From Sediminibacter sp. Hel_I_10 (GTDB lineage: Bacteria; Bacteroidota; Bacteroidia; Flavobacteriales; Flavobacteriaceae), in assembly GCF_000688335.1 (NCBI RefSeq), contig NZ_JHZX01000001.1, positions 2,170,001 to 2,234,000 on the forward strand: a stretch of DNA of 64,000 nt, given 5' to 3'. This document shows positions 8,316 through 17,291 of the stretch, one piece after another. The first letter of the stretch is position 1. Each line of letters begins with the position of its first letter. The position numbers and the translations under genes are program-made. The notes under the pieces are model-generated. The model was not told the origin of the DNA. It was given only the letters and a program-made list of their open reading frames with translations, and made no database searches.

Positions 8316-11156
8316 TTATTTGACTTCAAATGAACTGGTCTCATTGCCAATTGCAACGGTATATATTCCTTTTGGTAAATAGTATGTCCCGTTTTTGGCC
8401 TTTTCAATAGCTTCTATGCTGGTGTTTTCTTTAAGCAATGCTTTTCGGCCCTTATCAGTTAAACTCAGATCGTAAGCGGTGAAATTATAGCCGTTGTCAG
8501 CTTCTATTTTTAGTTCATTAAGCACAGTGCCTTTTTCAGACTTGATCTGGAGTGTTTGCGTTTCCGAAGCATTGGTAAAAAAAGCAATGGTTATTTCTGG
8601 CTCGTAAGCATCAAACCACTCACTCCAAGAACTGCCCCAACGGGAGGAGTAATTCACATCTTCTAATTTAAATAAAGTGATGGGCTTATTGCGCATACCT
8701 TCTTCCATTTGCTGAAGTGCAGCAAGATCTGCTTTGTAGATGCTGCGCCCATGTGTGCCTAAAAGCAGGTGCTTTGCTTCTGGCTGAATGACAATGTCAT
8801 GAACGGCGACATTAGGCAGACCGTTGCTAAAGGCCTCCCAATGTTCTCCGCGATTAAAAGAGATATAGGCCCCATTATCGGTACCTAAGTACAAGATATT
8901 TTCGTTTTCTGGATCTTCTCTAACAACATTTACAGGAGAAGTTGGGATATTGCTGTTAATGGCCTTCCATGTGGCACCGTAATCATCGCTACTGTAAGCG
9001 TATACTTTAAAATCGTCCCAGCGATACCCATTTAAAGTCACATAAACGCGTTCTTTTTTATGCTGAGATGCCACTATGCTGCTAACCCAAAGATCTTTTG
9101 GTAAATTGTTTGAAATAGTGGTCCAATTAGCACCAGCATCTTTTGAAAGGGATATTTTGCCGTCATCACTTCCGGTGTATAACAGTCCGAATTGAAAGGG
9201 AGATTCACTAATGGCACTTATAGTGCCGTAAGCAACATTACCTTTTTTGCCACCGTTGGTGAGGTCGTCACTAATGGCCGTCCAAGCATCACCTTGATTC
9301 ATGGAGCGCATGAGCTTATTGCCGCCTAAGTACAAGATATCTTGATTGTGTGACGACAATAAAATGGGTGTTTGCCAATTAAAGCGATAAGGCGTTTCTC
9401 CTAATTCGTGCTTTGGTTGAATATAGGTTTGTGCTTTGGTCTCTAGGTTGAGTCTGTAATAATTTCCAAATTGGAAACCCGTATAGACAATGGCATTGTT
9501 ACGGTTATCAATTTCAATTTGCATGCCGTCACCACCCATAATGGCTTCCCAAGGGTACTGGCCAGTTTGTTGCCAGCTTTTATCTTCGGGAGCGTTGTGA
9601 ACACCTTTCCAGACCCCATTGTCTTGCAAGCCACCGTAAACATTATAGGGTGTTGCATGATCAATATTAATAGCATAAAATTGACCTACGGAGGGTGCAT
9701 TGTTTTTGATCCAGTTTTCGCCGTCGTCATAAGTCATGTTGACCCCGCCATCGTTTCCGTTGATCAAATGATTTGGATTTTTTGGATTAATCCATAGGGC
9801 ATGATGATCGGCATGAACATTCTCGGCACTAATAGAGGTAAAGGTGGCTCCGCCGTCTTTGGATTTTACAATGGGAACACCGTAAATATAAATATGATCG
9901 ACATTGTCTGGCGCCACATAAATATGACCAAAATAGTATCCGTAACTGTAATAGATATCATCTAAATATTGGTCGTGGGTTTTTTTCCAGGTGACGCCAC
10001 CATCGGTACTTTTATAAACCTCCGTACCAATAACAGGAGAATCGAAGAGCATGGAATTGGCATCCTCTAGGTAGTTTGCAAGATCCATAGGTTTTACATG
10101 TTCAACCCTTACCATTTGCTTTACATTCTCTGCTCTGTATTTTTCTTGAAACCCGTTTGTTTTTAAAAAGGCGTTGAGTTTTTTGTCTTCCAATTTTAAA
10201 AAGTCTTCGGTAGACATGGTTTTAAAATCTTCCTTAGTCAATCTTTTCGTGTCTTCGTTTTTATCTTCGGAAGGTCTTCTGAACTGGCTATCATGTACCG
10301 CATAAATAATATCATTATCGTAGATGGCTAATCCTATTCGGCCCACACCTTCGCCTGTGGGGAAGCCACTTTGCTCTGTAGAGACCTTAGCCCAAGACTC
10401 ACCTGCATCTGTACTTTTGTAAATGGCGGAATTGTTCCCACTGCCATCAAAATTCCACGCTTTTCTATCTTTGGTCCAAGAAGAGGCAAACATCAGGTTA
10501 AAATTGTTGGGATTGGTCTGGAGATCTATAATGCCACTATGGTCATCTACAAATAATTTTTGAGACCAGGTTTTGCCACCGTCGGTTGTTTTATAGATGC
10601 CTCGCTCTTGATTTGCTGAGTATAAATGGCCGGTGACTCCTACTACGACCTCTTCTGGGTTCTCGGGATTGATTAAAATTCTACCAATGTGGTGCGCATC
10701 TTTAAGTCCCATGTTTTGCCAAGTTGTACCGTTATCGGTTGACTTTAGCACACCAATGCCTGCATAACTTGATCTTGAAGCGTTATTTTCTCCTGTTCCC
10801 ACCCAAATGGTACGGGTTTTCCAATCAACGGCAATATCACCTACATTCTGCGTGTTTGCATTGTCTAGTATTGGTGTAAATGTTGTGCCGTTGTTAGTGG
10901 TATGCCAAACGCCGCCAGAGGCGTAGCCAACGTAAAATTCAGTTGGGTTTTCTGGGTTTACCGCTAAATCGGTTACTCGACCACTCATAACTGTTGGTCC
11001 TATGTTTTCAAAAGGGACATTTTTTACCAAGGAGTTTTCTTGTAACTCCTGTTTTTGTTTTAAAGCTTCAGAAGTAACACTAGAAGCGGTTGGTAACTGT
11101 TGCGCTTGAGAATATAAACCGGTCAATACCGCAAAGAGAAGAACATGTTTAAACAT
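8316..11156 (-). CDS. Secreted sortilin/VPS10-like Asp-box beta-propeller protein
   Basis: 946 residues with an N-terminal signal peptide (MFKHVLLFAVLTGLYSQAQ). The body carries many Asp-box (BNR) motifs S-x-D-x-G-x-x-W: STDNGTTWQ, TTDGGKTWS, STDAGESWA, STDGGVTWK, SKDAGANWT and others, as in sortilin/VPS10 ten-bladed propellers and in proteins often misnamed glycosyl hydrolase. An insert near residues 280-350 is rich in K, E and D. I see no type IX C-terminal sorting signal, so it may stay in the periplasm or outer membrane. Catalytic activity should not be assumed. It is a single gene, 92 bp before the AraC gene. Confidence 0.85.
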   Translation of the reverse strand: MFKHVLLFAVLTGLYSQAQQLPTASSVTSEALKQKQELQENSLVKNVPFENIGPTVMSGRVTDLAVNPENPTEFYVGYASGGVWHTTNNGTTFTPILDNANTQNVGDIAVDWKTRTIWVGTGENNASRSSYAGIGVLKSTDNGTTWQNMGLKDAHHIGRILINPENPEEVVVGVTGHLYSANQERGIYKTTDGGKTWSQKLFVDDHSGIIDLQTNPNNFNLMFASSWTKDRKAWNFDGSGNNSAIYKSTDAGESWAKVSTEQSGFPTGEGVGRIGLAIYDNDIIYAVHDSQFRRPSEDKNEDTKRLTKEDFKTMSTEDFLKLEDKKLNAFLKTNGFQEKYRAENVKQMVRVEHVKPMDLANYLEDANSMLFDSPVIGTEVYKSTDGGVTWKKTHDQYLDDIYYSYGYYFGHIYVAPDNVDHIYIYGVPIVKSKDGGATFTSISAENVHADHHALWINPKNPNHLINGNDGGVNMTYDDGENWIKNNAPSVGQFYAINIDHATPYNVYGGLQDNGVWKGVHNAPEDKSWQQTGQYPWEAIMGGDGMQIEIDNRNNAIVYTGFQFGNYYRLNLETKAQTYIQPKHELGETPYRFNWQTPILLSSHNQDILYLGGNKLMRSMNQGDAWTAISDDLTNGGKKGNVAYGTISAISESPFQFGLLYTGSDDGKISLSKDAGANWTTISNNLPKDLWVSSIVASQHKKERVYVTLNGYRWDDFKVYAYSSDDYGATWKAINSNIPTSPVNVVREDPENENILYLGTDNGAYISFNRGEHWEAFSNGLPNVAVHDIVIQPEAKHLLLGTHGRSIYKADLAALQQMEEGMRNKPITLFKLEDVNYSSRWGSSWSEWFDAYEPEITIAFFTNASETQTLQIKSEKGTVLNELKIEADNGYNFTAYDLSLTDKGRKALLKENTSIEAIEKAKNGTYYLPKGIYTVAIGNETSSFEVK

Positions 11157-11319
11157 TGGTGTGCATTTTAGATTCTCAAATTTAGCTAAAGTAATCGATA
11201 ATTAGCGTCAATCGGTTTTATCACCTCCCATTTCCGAAGTAAAAATAAATTGTTTGTCAATTTTTGGTAGGCACTTTAGCCTTGTACCTCGTCGATTCTC
11301 ATTATAAGCGGGATCAAAC

Positions 11320-11351
11320 TTTGACAAGCACTTGTGAAATTCGTATTTTTG
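11320..11351 (+). promoter_or_regulatory. Promoter of the aminopeptidase P gene
   Basis: TTTG (11320-11323), 20 nt, TATTTTTG (11344-11351). The predicted transcript start falls near 11358, which excludes the upstream ATG at 11334 and supports the ATG at 11373. Confidence 0.75.
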
Positions 11352-11372
11352 AAAAACACAAAAAATTCAGTA

Positions 11373-12665
11373 ATGAAATACCATAAAATCAAGAACGACT
11401 TATTTATAAAAAATCGTAAAAACTTCATGTCCAAAATGAAAGACAGTAGTTTGGCGATTTTCAATTCTAACGATATTTATCCCATAAGTGCCGATAGTAC
11501 TATGCCTTTTCAGCAGCACCGCGATATTTTTTATTTAAGTGGTGTAGATCAAGAGGAAAGTATCTTGGTACTATTTCCAGATAGTCCTAAAGAAAAGCAT
11601 CGAGAGATTCTGTTTTTGAAGGAAACCAATGCCCATATCGCCGTTTGGGAAGGTGAAAAACTAACCAAGGAAGCTGCTCTTGAAACCAGCGGGATCAAAA
11701 CGGTATATTGGTTAAAGGATCTTGAGAAAGTTCTTTTTGAATTGATGACACAATGTGATACCGTATATATTAATACGAACGAACATTATAGAGCCAATAT
11801 TGAAACAGAAACGCGTGAAGACCGTTTCAGCAAATGGCTAAAAGAGAAATATCCTGCGCATGCTGTTGCTAAAAGCAACCCTATTTTACAGCGCTTACGT
11901 TCTGTAAAAGATCCCTTGGAGTTAGAGTTGATGCAAAATGCATGTAATATTACGGAGAAAGGATTCCGTCGTGTTTTAGATTTTGTAAAACCTGGAGTTT
12001 GGGAGTTTAATATCGAGGCTGAGTTTATGCACGAGTTTTTAAACAATAGGTCTAAAGGATTTGCTTATACACCAATTGTTGCCTCGGGAAATAATGCCAA
12101 TGTCTTACATTATGTAGAGAACAATCGACAATGTAAGGCGGGCGATTTGATCTTGATTGATGCTGGTGCAGAATATGCAAATTACGCTAGTGATTTATCA
12201 AGAACAATTCCTGTTTCAGGGACATTTACTAAGCGACAAAAAGAGGTCTACAATGCCGTAAATCGTGTCAAGAACGAATCTACAAAACTTTTGGTGCCAG
12301 GAGCAGATTGGGCGGAATACCATGTAGAGGTTGGTAAATTGATGACCTCAGAATTATTGGGACTAGGTTTATTAGACAAGGCCGATGTTCAAAATGAGGA
12401 TAAGGATTGGCCAGCATACAAAAAGTATTTTATGCACGGAACTTCCCACCATATAGGATTAGATACCCATGACTACGGAATTTTAACAGAACCAATGCAA
12501 GCTAACAATGTATTTACTGTGGAGCCGGGTATTTATATTCCTGCGGAAGGTTTCGGGATTCGTTTAGAAGATGACGTTGTGATCCAGGAGACTGGCGAGC
12601 CATTTAATCTTATGAGAAATATACCAATTGAAGCAGACGAGATTGAGGAGATTATGAATTCTTAA
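11373..12665 (+). CDS. pepP: Xaa-Pro aminopeptidase (aminopeptidase P, M24B)
   Basis: 430 residues. It removes an N-terminal residue preceding proline; the enzyme uses a dinuclear metal centre. The N-terminal creatinase-like domain covers about 1-165. The C-terminal pita-bread domain has the metal-ligand segments LILIDAGAEYANYASDLSRT (two Asp), GTSHHIGLDTHD (His), VFTVEPGIYI (Glu) and GIRLEDDVVI (Glu), so all five ligands are there. An earlier in-frame ATG at 11334 lies upstream of the promoter -7 box, so the start used here is MKYHKIKNDL. A bidirectional terminator follows. Confidence 0.93.
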   Translation: MKYHKIKNDLFIKNRKNFMSKMKDSSLAIFNSNDIYPISADSTMPFQQHRDIFYLSGVDQEESILVLFPDSPKEKHREILFLKETNAHIAVWEGEKLTKEAALETSGIKTVYWLKDLEKVLFELMTQCDTVYINTNEHYRANIETETREDRFSKWLKEKYPAHAVAKSNPILQRLRSVKDPLELELMQNACNITEKGFRRVLDFVKPGVWEFNIEAEFMHEFLNNRSKGFAYTPIVASGNNANVLHYVENNRQCKAGDLILIDAGAEYANYASDLSRTIPVSGTFTKRQKEVYNAVNRVKNESTKLLVPGADWAEYHVEVGKLMTSELLGLGLLDKADVQNEDKDWPAYKKYFMHGTSHHIGLDTHDYGILTEPMQANNVFTVEPGIYIPAEGFGIRLEDDVVIQETGEPFNLMRNIPIEADEIEEIMNS

Positions 12666-12704
12666 ATTATTTTACTACGCTCAAAATTGAATTTTATTAG
12701 AATA

Positions 12705-12733
12705 AAAAAACGGCCCATGTTAGGGCCGTTTTT
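12705..12733. terminator. Bidirectional terminator between pepP and brnQ
   Basis: AAAAAACGGCCC (12705-12716) with GGGCCGTTTTT (12723-12733), a GC-rich 7-bp core with A/T runs on both sides. It serves the two convergent genes. Confidence 0.85.
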
Positions 12734-12755
12734 AGTATTCATATAAGACTTATGT

Positions 12756-14063
12756 TTAAGAAGCGATATCTTGTTTTGATTTGAAAAATTCAAACAGCCA
12801 AATGCATAAAGAAGTCGCTATTGCTGGCCATACCCATCCTAAGTTGTATTCGGATAAAGGTACGTGAGTCATGATGTTTTTTAAGGATTCTGAAGGTCTT
12901 ATAAACCCAATAACATCTGGAATGCTAAACAAAAAGGTGATGCATACCACTGCCCTAAAAACTAATGGCGATGCTAGTCTTTCGGGTAGCACATTTAAGA
13001 GAATAAGCACAATGGTAATAGGGTAAATAAAAAGAAGCACAGGTACAGCGACAATAATGATAGAGTTGAAATCTAACTGCCCCACGACAATGCCCATAAT
13101 ACAACCTAAAATAGCCGTGATCACATAGGCAAACTCTGAGTTATTGCACAATCCTTTAAAATAGTCGGCCGAGCCTGTAACGATGCCTACTGCTGTGGTA
13201 AAGCAAGCTAAGGAAATCAATATACTCAAAACGGAATTTCCAAAACTTCCCAAAGATACCGTGCTAATGGTTCTCAATAAATTGGCGCGTTGCATGTCGT
13301 TGCTCAAATTAGCATTTAAATCAATTTCAGATCCATAATAAGCCCCAACGGCAATGAGTCCCGCGTAAATTGTAAATAAGCCCAGTCCTGCCAATGCCCC
13401 AGATTTGATGATTAAATCTTTTTTTGCGGCATAGCTAGCCGTACTTAGCGCATTAATAGATATGATAATAACGGCTCCAACCACTATGGCTCCAATGGCA
13501 TCAAACGTTTGGTAGCCTTCTAGAATACCGCTTGCTAAAGGCGTCTCAAATTGTGGGGTTGCCGTTAACATTTCCGAAGAAAATAACCCAATTCCAATAA
13601 CAAGTAAAAGCATGGCAACAATAACGGGCGTCAAGAATTTACCGATAAGATTTACAATGGTGGCGCGATTGAGTACAAAAATTAGTACGAGTAAAAAGTA
13701 AACCGTGCTGGTCCAAAGCGGGTCTGTGCCAAAAGCAGGGCTTATAGCCATTTCGTGGGTTGCGGCTGCAGTTCTTGGAGATGGGATTGCTACAGCGATG
13801 ACATAAATAAGAATGCAAAATACATAGCTGAAATTGGGGGATACTTTTTTGCCAAAATCATAAAGTGTTCCTTGTAAGCGCGCATGGGCAATAATCCCAA
13901 TAATAGGAATGAGTACTGCGGTAATTACAAACCCTAGTGCAACCAAAAACCAATCGTCTCCAGCTTTATAGCCTAAAAAAGGAGGCAAAAGCAGGTTGCC
14001 CGCACCAAAAAACAGCGAAAATAACGCAAATGCGATGAGAAGAATGTCCTTGAATTTATTCAT
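12756..14063 (-). CDS. brnQ: Branched-chain amino acid transport system II carrier protein
   Basis: 435 residues with about 12 hydrophobic helices, starting MNKFKDILLIAFALFSLFFG. GAGNLLLPPFLGYKAGDDW is the conserved first-helix region of the BrnQ (LIVCS) family, which takes up Leu, Ile and Val with Na+ or H+. AVAIPSPRTAAATHEMA is the second well-kept segment. It is convergent with pepP and shares its terminator, and divergent from the hydrolase gene at 14174. A link between peptide breakdown by PepP and branched-chain uptake is only an inference from position. Confidence 0.9.
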   Translation of the reverse strand: MNKFKDILLIAFALFSLFFGAGNLLLPPFLGYKAGDDWFLVALGFVITAVLIPIIGIIAHARLQGTLYDFGKKVSPNFSYVFCILIYVIAVAIPSPRTAAATHEMAISPAFGTDPLWTSTVYFLLVLIFVLNRATIVNLIGKFLTPVIVAMLLLVIGIGLFSSEMLTATPQFETPLASGILEGYQTFDAIGAIVVGAVIIISINALSTASYAAKKDLIIKSGALAGLGLFTIYAGLIAVGAYYGSEIDLNANLSNDMQRANLLRTISTVSLGSFGNSVLSILISLACFTTAVGIVTGSADYFKGLCNNSEFAYVITAILGCIMGIVVGQLDFNSIIIVAVPVLLFIYPITIVLILLNVLPERLASPLVFRAVVCITFLFSIPDVIGFIRPSESLKNIMTHVPLSEYNLGWVWPAIATSLCIWLFEFFKSKQDIAS

Positions 14064-14173
14064 TTTTACAAACAGCTATAATAGGTCGGGCTTTCAAGTG
14101 AACGACACGCCTAAAAGCTTTATTATAGCGCTAGCTTTATTTATTAATTTTAGGGCGCGAAGATAAACTTTAA

Positions 14174-14950
14174 ATGAGATTAGATTACAAGGGAATATCC
14201 ATTTTTTACGAGAAATATGGTGAAGGGGATACTGTGGTATTCTTGCACGGATTTTTAGAGAATTCTAGCATGTGGAATGCTATTTTTCCACAGCTTATTA
14301 GTGGTCATCAAGTAGTAACCATAGATTTGCTGGGTCATGGAAAAACCGGATGTTTAGGTTATGTACATACCATGGAGATGATGGCCGATGCGGTTAATGC
14401 AGTCTTAAATATTTTGAATGTGACATCCTGCTTGCTTATAGGGCACTCCATGGGTGGTTATGTTGCGTTGGCTTTAGCAAAAATGAAAACCTTGACGATT
14501 TGGGGAATTTGCTTAATGAATTCGACCTATCAAGAAGATTCAAAAGAAAGAAAGCAAATAAGACAACGAGCTATAAAAATGGCTAAAACAAATTACAAGG
14601 CTCTTGTGCAGATGTCTTTTGTGAATTTGTTTTCTGCGGAAAGCAAAGGTGCTTACGAAGAGGAGATGAGTTTAGCGCTAGAAGAAGCTCTTAAAACGCC
14701 AGTACAAGGTTACATTGCTGCTCAAGATGGGATGTGTAAAAGGCATGGTGCCTTATCTTTTTTGAAATCTTTTAAAGGAAAGGTGTTGCTTATTATTGGT
14801 ACAGAAGATGCCATTGTGGATGCACCATCTATTATTGAGGAGGTTAAAGGGACTTCTTTAAATTACGTGAAGATCCGGAGCGGACATATGAGCCATATTG
14901 AAAATAGGAAAGAATTGACTTACAGATTAAATCAATTTATCGAAAAATAG
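14174..14950 (+). CDS. Alpha/beta-fold hydrolase
   Basis: 258 residues, cytoplasmic (no signal peptide). VVFLHGFLENSSMW gives the oxyanion-side HGF motif, LIGHSMGGYVALA the nucleophile Ser, GTEDAIVDA the acid and RSGHMSHIE the catalytic His, so the triad is complete. The family includes MenH-like, haloperoxidase-like and esterase enzymes and the substrate cannot be assigned. It is the only plus-strand gene before the small CxxC proteins and ends 61 bp before the first of them. Confidence 0.85.
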   Translation: MRLDYKGISIFYEKYGEGDTVVFLHGFLENSSMWNAIFPQLISGHQVVTIDLLGHGKTGCLGYVHTMEMMADAVNAVLNILNVTSCLLIGHSMGGYVALALAKMKTLTIWGICLMNSTYQEDSKERKQIRQRAIKMAKTNYKALVQMSFVNLFSAESKGAYEEEMSLALEEALKTPVQGYIAAQDGMCKRHGALSFLKSFKGKVLLIIGTEDAIVDAPSIIEEVKGTSLNYVKIRSGHMSHIENRKELTYRLNQFIEK

Positions 14951-15011
14951 AACCATTCAGCGTATTGTTAATAATTAATTTTTAAGTTAGTGGTGTTCAA
15001 ATCATAAGACC

Positions 15012-15281
15012 ATGAAAAATTCTACTAACAAATCATTTACGCACAAGTTGTTTTGCGACATCTTCGGTCACAAGTACGAAACTTCTAAGAAAGTGACTTC
15101 ACATGTTAAAGAGTATACATGTACCTGCTGTAAGCATCAGTTAACAACCAACAGCAATGGAGAGCTCACAGAGCTTACTCCTAAGTATCAAGAAATCAAT
15201 GCTATTTTGGCAGATATTTATTTGCGTCGAAGAACGCGTTTAAATAGCGGCATCATGACCCAGGCTCCAGTTTTAGGATAA
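15012..15281 (+). CDS. Small CxxC protein, paralog 1 (unknown function)
   Basis: 89 residues. Visible pattern: FCDIFGHKYE, then VKEYTCTCCKHQLTTNSNGE, LTPKYQEINAILADIYLRRR. The cysteine near the FGH motif together with CTCC (one CxxC) suggests a small metal- or redox-binding knuckle, and the basic helix at the end could touch nucleic acid. I do not recognise a named family. Two more copies of the same plan lie at 15617 and 17043. No signal peptide or membrane segment. The ATG start is clear; no operon partner is evident. Confidence 0.75.
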   Translation: MKNSTNKSFTHKLFCDIFGHKYETSKKVTSHVKEYTCTCCKHQLTTNSNGELTELTPKYQEINAILADIYLRRRTRLNSGIMTQAPVLG

Positions 15282-15380
15282 AGACTCTTGTATTTTTGTC
15301 TCGATTTGGTTATCTTCGGCTCAATAGAGGATAATAACTAAACCAACTTCTTTTTAAAAACGCATTAACTCTATGTTGCA

Positions 15381-15399
15381 AACTCGTGTTACACGAGTT
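15381..15399. repeat. Perfect 9-bp-arm palindrome
   Basis: AACTCGTGT, one central T, ACACGAGTT. The size and symmetry are those of an operator for a dimeric regulator or of a tight hairpin in RNA. No second copy was noticed. Confidence 0.6.
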
Positions 15400-15542
15400 A
15401 CTGATGTCAACATTTGGGATCTTCAAAAATCAATTAATGAGAATTGAAACTGTCTGTTCGATGGTTTATTATTTTATTAGTTAGATTTTTAAAGTCACAC
15501 AATAAAGTGATGTGCAATGTTTAAGTCTCATTATTTAAAATA

Positions 15543-15580
15543 GACTTAACATGATCAACTTTCGTAAGTCAGGTTTTTTT
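15543..15580 (+). terminator. Possible weak terminator or attenuator before paralog 2
   Basis: GACTTA (15543-15548) pairs with TAAGTC (15565-15570), loop 16 nt, followed by AGG and seven T. The stem is short and AT-rich, so function is doubtful. Confidence 0.3.
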
Positions 15581-15616
15581 CCTATTCTATAAAGAAAAAA
15601 ATAAAAAGCCAGAAAT

Positions 15617-15835
15617 TTGAAAAATCTATTCTGTAAAATCTTCAATCATGAGATCATTGTAAAAACTGACGTTACTAAAACGGTCAAGGAATACGAATGC
15701 ATCCATTGTAAAAAACAATTTACAACAAGTGACAAGGGAAAAATGATCCCTCTAACAAGTAAGCGCAAAGAAATCAACAAGACGCTGAAATCATTGTACA
15801 AAAGAAGAAAAAAAGTAAGGAACGCTTATTCTTGA
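15617..15835 (+). CDS. Small CxxC protein, paralog 2, TTG start
   Basis: 72 residues: MKNLFCKIFNHE, VKEYECIHCKKQFTTSDKGK, LTSKRKEINKTLKSLYKRRK. It aligns without gaps in the core with paralog 1 (LFC-IF-H, VKEY-C--CK--TT---G, LT-K--EIN--L--Y-RR). The frame is closed by TAA at 15602 and the only usable start is TTG at 15617, which falls exactly where paralog 1 has ATG-AAA-AAT. Either it is translated from TTG or it has lost its start and is on the way to decay. Its stop overlaps the end of convergent thiL by 10 bp. Confidence 0.65.
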   Translation: MKNLFCKIFNHEIIVKTDVTKTVKEYECIHCKKQFTTSDKGKMIPLTSKRKEINKTLKSLYKRRKKVRNAYS

Positions 15836-16881
15836 GAGTCGCCTAAAGCATTCCAGCCTTTCGCAATAATAGGAATGACTTGTTCTCCTCTTGTGATCAA
15901 ATGCATGCCTCTGTCTTTTTCGGTAATATAGCCTATAACCGTAAGATTGGGATTGCCCTTAATCTTATCAAAATCCTTTTGATCAATCGTCATCAACAGC
16001 TCATAGTCTTCACCGCCGTTTAAGGCAATTGTTGTACTGTCAATATTAAATTCTTCACACGTTGAAATGACTTGTGGATCTAACGGAATTTTATTTTCGT
16101 ACAATTCTACACCCACCTCACTTTGCTTACAAATATGGATGATTTCCGAAGAAAGACCGTCACTAATATCCATCATTGATGTTGGCTTCACTTCTAGATC
16201 GGTGAGTAGTTTAATGATGTCTTTTCGAGCTTCAGGCTTAAGTTGGCGCTCAATGATATACGTGTAAGCTTCTAGGTCTGGTTGATTTTGCGGATTTACC
16301 TTAAACACCTCTTTTTCACGCTCCAATACTTGGAGTCCCATGTATGCAGCACCAATATCACCAGTAACAACTACAAGATCATTGGGTTTTGCTCCTTTTC
16401 TATAGACAATGTCTTTGGCTTCTGCCTGACCAATTGCAGTAATCGATATCAAAAGACCTGTGGTAGATGATGTAGTATCGCCACCAACAACATCAACGTC
16501 GTAAACTTTGGCAGCGGTTTCAATGCCCGCGTATAACTCTTCTAGAGCTTCTAAAGGAAAACGATTAGAAACGGCAATAGAAACTGTTATTTGTGTAGCC
16601 TCAGCATTCATTGCGTAAACATCAGAAAGGTTCACCATTACGGCTTTGTAACCTAGATGCTTTAATGGCACGTAGCTTAAATCAAAATGAACATTCTCAA
16701 TCAATAAATCTGTAGTGACAACAACCTGTTTGTTTTTAAAGTCTAAAACAGCGGCGTCATCACCAATGCCTTTTATTGTTGAAGATTTTTTTATTTCAAA
16801 ATTCTCGGTCAAATGATTGATCAATCCAAATTCACCTAAATTCTCTAAAGCAGTACGTTGTTGGTTTTTGTCTTCTAGCAT
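15826..16881 (-). CDS. thiL: Thiamine-monophosphate kinase
   Basis: 351 residues. It phosphorylates thiamine monophosphate to the diphosphate cofactor. The PurM/AIR-synthetase-like fold shows KGIGDDAAVLDFKNKQVVVT, TDLLIENVHFDLSY, the metal-rich VGGDTTSSTTGLLISITAIG, MMDISDGLSSEIIHI and ALNGGEDYELLM, which are the ATP/Mg and substrate segments of ThiL. No other thi gene is near. A TATTTTTG box lies only 4 nt before the ATG, so its transcript may be leaderless. Its 3' end overlaps small paralog 2 by 10 bp. Confidence 0.94.
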   Translation of the reverse strand: MLEDKNQQRTALENLGEFGLINHLTENFEIKKSSTIKGIGDDAAVLDFKNKQVVVTTDLLIENVHFDLSYVPLKHLGYKAVMVNLSDVYAMNAEATQITVSIAVSNRFPLEALEELYAGIETAAKVYDVDVVGGDTTSSTTGLLISITAIGQAEAKDIVYRKGAKPNDLVVVTGDIGAAYMGLQVLEREKEVFKVNPQNQPDLEAYTYIIERQLKPEARKDIIKLLTDLEVKPTSMMDISDGLSSEIIHICKQSEVGVELYENKIPLDPQVISTCEEFNIDSTTIALNGGEDYELLMTIDQKDFDKIKGNPNLTVIGYITEKDRGMHLITRGEQVIPIIAKGWNALGDSQE

Positions 16882-16885
16882 AGTG

Positions 16886-16893
16886 CAAAAATA
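16886..16893 (-). promoter_or_regulatory. Candidate -7 box of thiL
   Basis: TATTTTTG on the minus strand, 4 nt before the ATG at 16881. No good TTG at -33 is seen, so support is moderate. Confidence 0.45.
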
Positions 16894-17042
16894 AGATGGT
16901 TTTTTGTAAGAGTATGGCTGTTTACATCAATTTTAAGACGCGAAGTTAAAAAACACTATGTATTTCATCGAAAAAATACGCGCTTTAGCGTCATCATTGA
17001 AAAGAACCCTTACTTTAGTTGTCCCAAATTAACCTACTTATT

Positions 17043-17291
17043 ATGAAACTTACTACAAGCAACCACTTGTCCTGTGCTGTATTTGGACATAACCTTGAGC
17101 CTCTTTCAAAACGTTTTTATAACGGAAGCGCATCAAATGTTTTTGTGTGCTCCTCTTGTCAAGCCAAAATGACGGTAGACGATTATGGAGACTTTGAAGA
17201 ACTGCCGTATAAAAACGTACAAATCAAAACGGCATTACGACAATTATTTCTTTTGAATAGACGTGCCGCTTCAAGTCAGCTTTCAGTTTAG
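17043..17291 (+). CDS. Small CxxC protein, paralog 3 (unknown function)
   Basis: 82 residues from the ATG at 17043 (a TTG 24 bp upstream is also in frame). Pattern: LSCAVFGHNLE, NVFVCSSCQAKMTVDDYGDFEELP, NVQIKTALRQLFLLNRR. It keeps C-(x)2-FGH, CxxC, the acidic/Gly turn and the final helix with RR, but is clearly more diverged than paralogs 1 and 2. It is a single gene between thiL (divergent) and the suf cluster. Function unknown. Confidence 0.7.
   Translation: MKLTTSNHLSCAVFGHNLEPLSKRFYNGSASNVFVCSSCQAKMTVDDYGDFEELPYKNVQIKTALRQLFLLNRRAASSQLSV

Larger units (their letters stand above)
15282..15616. other. Long leader-like gap between small CxxC paralogs 1 and 2
   Basis: About 335 bp without a gene. 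It holds TATTTTTG at 15291-15298 (a possible -7 box without a good -33), a 19-bp palindrome (15381-15399) and a hairpin followed by seven T (15543-15580). If transcription starts near 15304, paralog 2 would have a structured leader of about 300 nt. Confidence 0.45.

Noticed and set aside
8316-11156. Glycosyl hydrolase
   Set aside because: Asp-box repeats only show a propeller; no catalytic set of a glycosidase family was recognised.
11334-11372. Upstream ATG for aminopeptidase P
   Set aside because: It lies before the -7 box of a good promoter, so it would not be in the main transcript.
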